From: Bacillota bacterium
Lineage (GTDB): Bacteria; Bacillota; Clostridia; Lachnospirales; Lachnospiraceae
Direction: 5' to 3'
Length of the DNA: 10,063 nt
Assembly (NCBI GenBank): GCA_023436765.1
Contig: JAEZHX010000171.1
Span: 1-10,063, forward strand
In this document: in pieces, positions 7,012 through 10,063 of the stretch
Position numbering within the stretch: position 1 is the first letter of the stretch
How the letters are laid out: each line of letters begins with the position of its first letter
Made by a program: the position numbers and the translations under genes
Notes under the pieces: model-generated
What the model was told of the DNA's origin: nothing
Databases searched by the model: none
Seen by the model: only the letters and a program-made list of their open reading frames with translations

Positions 7012-7158
7012 TCAGCGTTTGTTGTTGGGAGGCTGAATGCCTTCATTTCTGACATTATGCTCCTGATTTTGATTTTCAGGTTTCACAGAATTTGTTACGC
7101 TGTTGAACTTTTCCTGTGACTTTTTCTGATGAAGCTTTTCCCGTTTTTCTTTGTTCAT
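7012..7158 (-). CDS. Small hydrophilic protein of unknown function (48 residues)
   Basis: Reads MNKEKREKLH..., ending ...IQPPNNKR. It is very rich in Lys, Asn, Gln and Glu, with no hydrophobic segment and no Cys or Trp, so it is likely an unstructured, soluble, basic peptide. Support for a real gene: ATG start, AGGTGA 5 bases upstream, a clean frame to TGA, and the same direction as amrS, which ends 71 bases upstream. Between 7159 and 7229 I see a weak promoter and a short hairpin. A pattern such as HNVRNEG (34-40) recalls short hydrophilic clostridial proteins, but I cannot name the family. With spmB nearby a small spore protein is conceivable, yet that is only context. After the stop, 6946-7011 holds nothing I recognise. 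Confidence 0.6.
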   Translation of the reverse strand: MNKEKREKLHQKKSQEKFNSVTNSVKPENQNQEHNVRNEGIQPPNNKR

Positions 7159-7198
7159 ACATCTCACCTCAGAGGATAGTATGTCACAGATTAAGAGA

Positions 7199-7226
7199 AT
7201 TATTTATCCTGACCGTGGTATGTCAG
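7199..7226 (-). promoter_or_regulatory. Possible promoter for the 48-residue gene
   Basis: Minus strand CTGACA (7221-7226), 16-base spacer, AATAAT (7199-7204), each one base off consensus, starting about 35 bases before the start codon. A CCTGAC/GTCAGG inverted repeat (7208-7227, 8-base loop) overlaps it and could instead be a weak amrS transcript end or an operator. It is not followed by a U-run. Confidence 0.3.
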
Positions 7227-7229
7227 GCT

Positions 7230-8057
7230 TTATACATTGCCCTCATGAACATATTTCAGCTTTCTTCTGGCAATCCCCGCAAGGCGGTAGACCTGCTCCA
7301 CCGGAGTCGGGGATCTGTCCTGCATCCTAAACCGAGGGAAGAATCGGGAAATATGGAGCGGTATCTCAGGGCTAACCGAGGCCAGCCATCCGGATAAGGC
7401 CTCCATCTCCTCCTCGCTGTCATTCTCACCGGGAATGATCAGGGTAGTCACCTCTACGTGGCATTCTGCCGCTGCCAGATGGATACTCTGTTTTACCGTC
7501 TCCAGGTCGCCTCGCAGCTTGTGATAATATTCCTCCGTGAAGCCCTTTAGGTCGATATTGAAGGCGTCAATCAACGGAAGCAGCTCTGTAAGGGGCTCCT
7601 TGTTGATATAGCCATTGGATACTACTACATTCTTAAGCCCTGCTTTCCTCACCAACTTTGCACAGTCGCGGATAAACTCGTATCCGATCAGGGGCTCATT
7701 ATAGGTATAGGCAATTCCGATATTCCCTTTGCCCTTGAATTGCAATGCCTTCGCCACCAATTCCTCGCAGGTCACCTTCTGGAACTCGATCTCCTTCCCT
7801 CCTGCCATGGAGATATCACAGTTCTGGCAGAAAGGACAGTTCAGATTACAGCCATAGCTTCCAATGGACAGAATCCTGCTGCCGGGATGGAAATGGTACA
7901 GTGGTTTCTTCTCAATCGGATCAAGAGCGACTGCCGTCAGCTTACCATAGTTCTCACTGACTACCTTCCCCTTCCGGTTAATTCTTCCGTGGCAGAGTCC
8001 CAGCCTCCCCTCCTCCAGCTTACAGTGATGGGGGCAGATTTCACATTCAACCTTCAT
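7230..8057 (-). CDS. amrS: AmmeMemoRadiSam system radical SAM enzyme, short form
   Basis: A radical S-adenosylmethionine enzyme of the AmmeMemoRadiSam system; its reaction and substrate are not established. The cluster-binding motif CNLNCPFC supplies C70, C74 and C77 for the 4Fe-4S cluster. A second Cys set near the N-terminus (C5, C8, C12, C22) is typical of this family and of activase-like relatives. NEP (120-122), SNGYI (147-151) and FNIDLKGF (166-173) follow along the barrel. ATG overlaps the stop of the upstream Memo/AMMECR1 gene in ATGA, implying translational coupling. At 275 residues it is shorter than many AmrS proteins (about 330 as I recall) and ends at KYVHEGNV, where longer members continue into a Cys-rich C-terminal zinc-ribbon-like tail. 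No remnant of that tail is readable downstream in any frame I checked. Confidence 0.9.
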   Translation of the reverse strand: MKVECEICPHHCKLEEGRLGLCHGRINRKGKVVSENYGKLTAVALDPIEKKPLYHFHPGSRILSIGSYGCNLNCPFCQNCDISMAGGKEIEFQKVTCEELVAKALQFKGKGNIGIAYTYNEPLIGYEFIRDCAKLVRKAGLKNVVVSNGYINKEPLTELLPLIDAFNIDLKGFTEEYYHKLRGDLETVKQSIHLAAAECHVEVTTLIIPGENDSEEEMEALSGWLASVSPEIPLHISRFFPRFRMQDRSPTPVEQVYRLAGIARRKLKYVHEGNV

Positions 8058-9439
8058 TTATGCCTCACCACCTCGAATCGTTCCAATGTTACTGTTTCAT
8101 TATCGTAGATCCCGGCTTTCTTCTTCGCGATGGATACCTGCTGTTCCACCGTATCGACACCCTCCAGATTCGGGAGCAGCAGTCCCCGCTTCCTGCCCGA
8201 GGATACGATTACTCCATATCTCTTCACATCAAGCTCCTCTATACCGCTGATTGGTTCTGCCTCCGACAGGACATCCACGCTGTAGACCAGATCATCCAGC
8301 TCCTCCTCACCCACCGGAGGAAATCTCGGATCCTCAATCCCTGCACTGACAGCATTCCGGAGGATTTCCTTCGCTATGCTTTCTGTTACAGGAGAAATGG
8401 TACCGATACAGCCCCTGAGTTCTCCGTATTTCTTCAGAGATACGAATACTCCGGCCTTATTCCCTGTCAGCTCCTCCGGAAGCCCGTCCGGAAGCTTTGC
8501 CCTCTTGCCGGTCTTAATATAGGCTTCAAGGGAATGCCTTGCCAGGCTCACATAGGCATCCTCGAACTTCTGCCTTTCCTTGGCATATTCCTTCTGCTTT
8601 GCCTCAAAGATTAGATCAAAATGCCTGGTTTCATCCTCTCCCTCCGGATGGAGATCGCAGACAGCATACCCTACCCCGAAGGTGCCTTCATAGGATAACA
8701 GTTCAGGCTTCACGGCTTTACCGCTTAAAGCCCCTGCCATGATGATAAAGGATCGTAACCCACACTCCGCTGCCGATTCACAGTAGTTTGGTTTGAAGGA
8801 CAGAAACTGAAGAAAATCGCCGCTTTCCATAGCTGCGGTTATTTCCTTATCGAACTGAGGGCCTTCCGGTGCATATCCGTAGGGTCCCTCCTCGGTTAGT
8901 TTGTGGGAGAGATCCCCGCTGGCAACAAATACAATATTTCTGCCAAGCTTGTCCGCTGTCTCGGCAACGCACCGCCCCAGCTTGTAATGGTCTGTTACCG
9001 GCAGCCCGGAGAGGCCGATCCTGACCACTTTGTATTCCTTTAGATATTGGTTGATAAAATAGAGTGGCACCATCGTACCATGATCCAGTGCCGGCTCCTT
9101 CTCTCCCAGGGTCCCGGCCTCAATCCCCCTTCTATCCACCGCCAATTCCAGTTGTTCTACGAACTCCTCGTCATAGGTTACCCGGAAGGAAACTTCCCTG
9201 GCTCCAAACCTGCCGAAGCTTCCCTTGGCTCCACTTCCCGGGGAGATATGGAAGTAATCCGAGTACATGATGGAGTGGGGTGTGGTTATGATAAGGGTGT
9301 CAGGCTTTAACTCAGCAATGCGCCTGGCAACTTCCTTATAGCTGTTAATTGTTTTCATTACCTTCGATTCCTGCCCCTTTCCCACCTCGGGAACAACTAA
9401 CGGCGGATGGGGTACGATAAAAGCTCCCAACAAGCTCAT
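8054..9439 (-). CDS. Fused AmmeMemoRadiSam proteins B (Memo/LigB-like) and A (AMMECR1)
   Basis: A 461-residue fusion of two partners of the AmmeMemoRadiSam system. Residues 1-265 resemble Memo and LigB-type extradiol dioxygenases: PHPPL (10-14, H11), TPHS (53-56, H55), DHG (119-121, H120) and SGDLSHK (174-180, H179) are the expected metal-site histidine positions. A charged helix (about 275-295) links to an AMMECR1 domain (about 290-461) with the hallmark LRGCIGT (341-347), DPRFPPV (370-376), a basic SGRKRGLLLPNLEGVD stretch (414-429) and TVEQQ (430-434). The biochemical role is unknown; joining B and A in one chain and overlapping the AmrS gene argues that the three parts act together. ATG start with AAGGAGG 6 bases upstream. 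It follows spmB after a 130-base gap, so it probably has its own promoter. Confidence 0.93.
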   Translation of the reverse strand: MSLLGAFIVPHPPLVVPEVGKGQESKVMKTINSYKEVARRIAELKPDTLIITTPHSIMYSDYFHISPGSGAKGSFGRFGAREVSFRVTYDEEFVEQLELAVDRRGIEAGTLGEKEPALDHGTMVPLYFINQYLKEYKVVRIGLSGLPVTDHYKLGRCVAETADKLGRNIVFVASGDLSHKLTEEGPYGYAPEGPQFDKEITAAMESGDFLQFLSFKPNYCESAAECGLRSFIIMAGALSGKAVKPELLSYEGTFGVGYAVCDLHPEGEDETRHFDLIFEAKQKEYAKERQKFEDAYVSLARHSLEAYIKTGKRAKLPDGLPEELTGNKAGVFVSLKKYGELRGCIGTISPVTESIAKEILRNAVSAGIEDPRFPPVGEEELDDLVYSVDVLSEAEPISGIEELDVKRYGVIVSSGRKRGLLLPNLEGVDTVEQQVSIAKKKAGIYDNETVTLERFEVVRHK

Positions 9440-9485
9440 AATAATCCTCCTTTTAGACCGACACGCGAACTAATATATGTTTCAT

Positions 9486-9491
9486 ATTATA
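9486..9491 (-). promoter_or_regulatory. Possible -10 box of the amr operon
   Basis: Perfect TATAAT on the minus strand (9486-9491), about 47 bases before the ATG of the fused gene. The -35 region is poor: the bases 17-18 upstream give only a weak match. It lies in the 130-base gap after spmB, which otherwise shows only a 5-bp hairpin TTGAG/CTCAA (9546-9561) with no U-run. Confidence 0.35.
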
Positions 9492-9569
9492 GTAGATTTT
9501 ACCTCTTTATGGTTTTATATGCAATCCTGCGAAAACAACGATTTATTGAGTTACTGCTCAACAGACCGT

Positions 9570-10063
9570 TCAGAATACCAGATTCGTGATAATCACACTC
9601 GCCACTACCCCTGTAAAAGTAGCTGTAAGGGCACCTGCCAGGGTATAGCGGGATTTCTTCACCCCTGCTGCCATGAAATAAACCGCCATCGTATAGAATA
9701 TGGTCTCGGTACTGCTCAATATGATTGATACTAGCCGTCCCAGATAGGAATCAGGTCCATGCTCCTTAAAGATATCCAGGAGGAGACTCGTCGCAGCAGA
9801 GGAGGAGAACATCTTCACCAGGACCAGCGGAACCGCCTCCGACGGAAAATGAACCAGATCAGTGATAGGCTTAATCAGCTCCGAAAGAATATCCAGTGCT
9901 CCGGAGGCACGAAGTACTCCGATACCAACCATCAACCCGATCAGGGTGGGCAGGATATCAAAAACCACCTGAAAGCCTTCCTTCGCACCTTTGATAAACT
10001 CATCATAGATGTTAATTCTCATGAGTAAGCCAAGTCCTATGATATAGAAGAAAACAAAAGGAA
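9570..10063 (-). CDS. spmB: Spore maturation protein B, N-terminus beyond the window edge
   Basis: Partial: 163 residues are visible and the frame runs open to the right edge. An ATG at 10020-10022 might be taken as the start, but codons before it continue in frame as a hydrophobic segment (PFVFFYIIGLGLL), which fits the N-terminal membrane helix expected in SpmB, and no ribosome site precedes that ATG. SpmB is an integral membrane protein with a Gate (nucleoside-recognition) domain; together with SpmA it is needed for spore-core dehydration in Bacillus subtilis, with the transported substrate undefined. Visible features: the motif INIYDEFIKGAKEGF just after the first helix, the conserved KMFSSSAATSLLLDIFKEHGPDS-type region in the middle, STETIFY shortly after, and several hydrophobic helices. 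spmA is probably just outside the window. The gene indicates a spore former. Confidence 0.93.
   Translation of the reverse strand, partial: PFVFFYIIGLGLLMRINIYDEFIKGAKEGFQVVFDILPTLIGLMVGIGVLRASGALDILSELIKPITDLVHFPSEAVPLVLVKMFSSSAATSLLLDIFKEHGPDSYLGRLVSIILSSTETIFYTMAVYFMAAGVKKSRYTLAGALTATFTGVVASVIITNLVF

Noticed and set aside
8060..8614. 184-codon plus-strand frame opposite the AMMECR1 domain
   Set aside because: Antisense to a clear gene, and its translation is Leu/Cys/Arg-rich without a recognisable domain.
1..10063. CRISPR array, insertion sequence, tRNA or rRNA gene
   Set aside because: No regularly spaced repeats, no transposase frame, and no tRNA or rRNA signature was seen on either strand.

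Overview
All eight convincing protein genes in this window read leftward (minus strand). The gene set (SpmB spore-maturation protein, AmmeMemoRadiSam genes, TatD-RsmA pair, CarB, and an acidic-linker protein of a type I know from Lachnospiraceae) together with moderate-to-low GC and strong AGGAGG ribosome sites points to a spore-forming anaerobic Firmicute, most likely Lachnospiraceae (Clostridium cluster XIVa / Lachnoclostridium-like). This is a judgement from protein style; no database search was run.

In transcription order from the right edge: (1) spmB, cut by the window edge; (2) a fused Memo-like (AmrB) plus AMMECR1 (AmrA) protein, overlapping by 4 bases (ATGA) the radical-SAM gene amrS; (3) an unrecognised 48-residue hydrophilic protein, 7012-7158; (4) a gene-free stretch, 6781-7011, holding a set of nested inverted repeats (about 6788-6945) that look like a folded RNA; (5) a good promoter feeding tatD-rsmA, which are 3 bases apart and end in a 13-bp hairpin; (6) a 462-base gene-free stretch with a well-formed promoter and a roughly 325-base leader before carB, containing mutually exclusive hairpins of the attenuator/riboswitch kind; (7) carB, followed by an intrinsic terminator; (8) a 391-residue uncharacterised protein with a TTG start and a Glu/Gln-rich repeat linker.

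Functionally this is mostly housekeeping: 16S rRNA dimethylation (RsmA), TatD-type metal-dependent nuclease/hydrolase, the large subunit of carbamoyl-phosphate synthetase for pyrimidine and arginine synthesis, and spore maturation. carA is not next to carB. The most interesting parts are non-coding: the structured element upstream of tatD and the leader of carB. I could not assign either to a known RNA class by eye. The AmmeMemoRadiSam pair is a widespread system whose biochemical job is still poorly defined.
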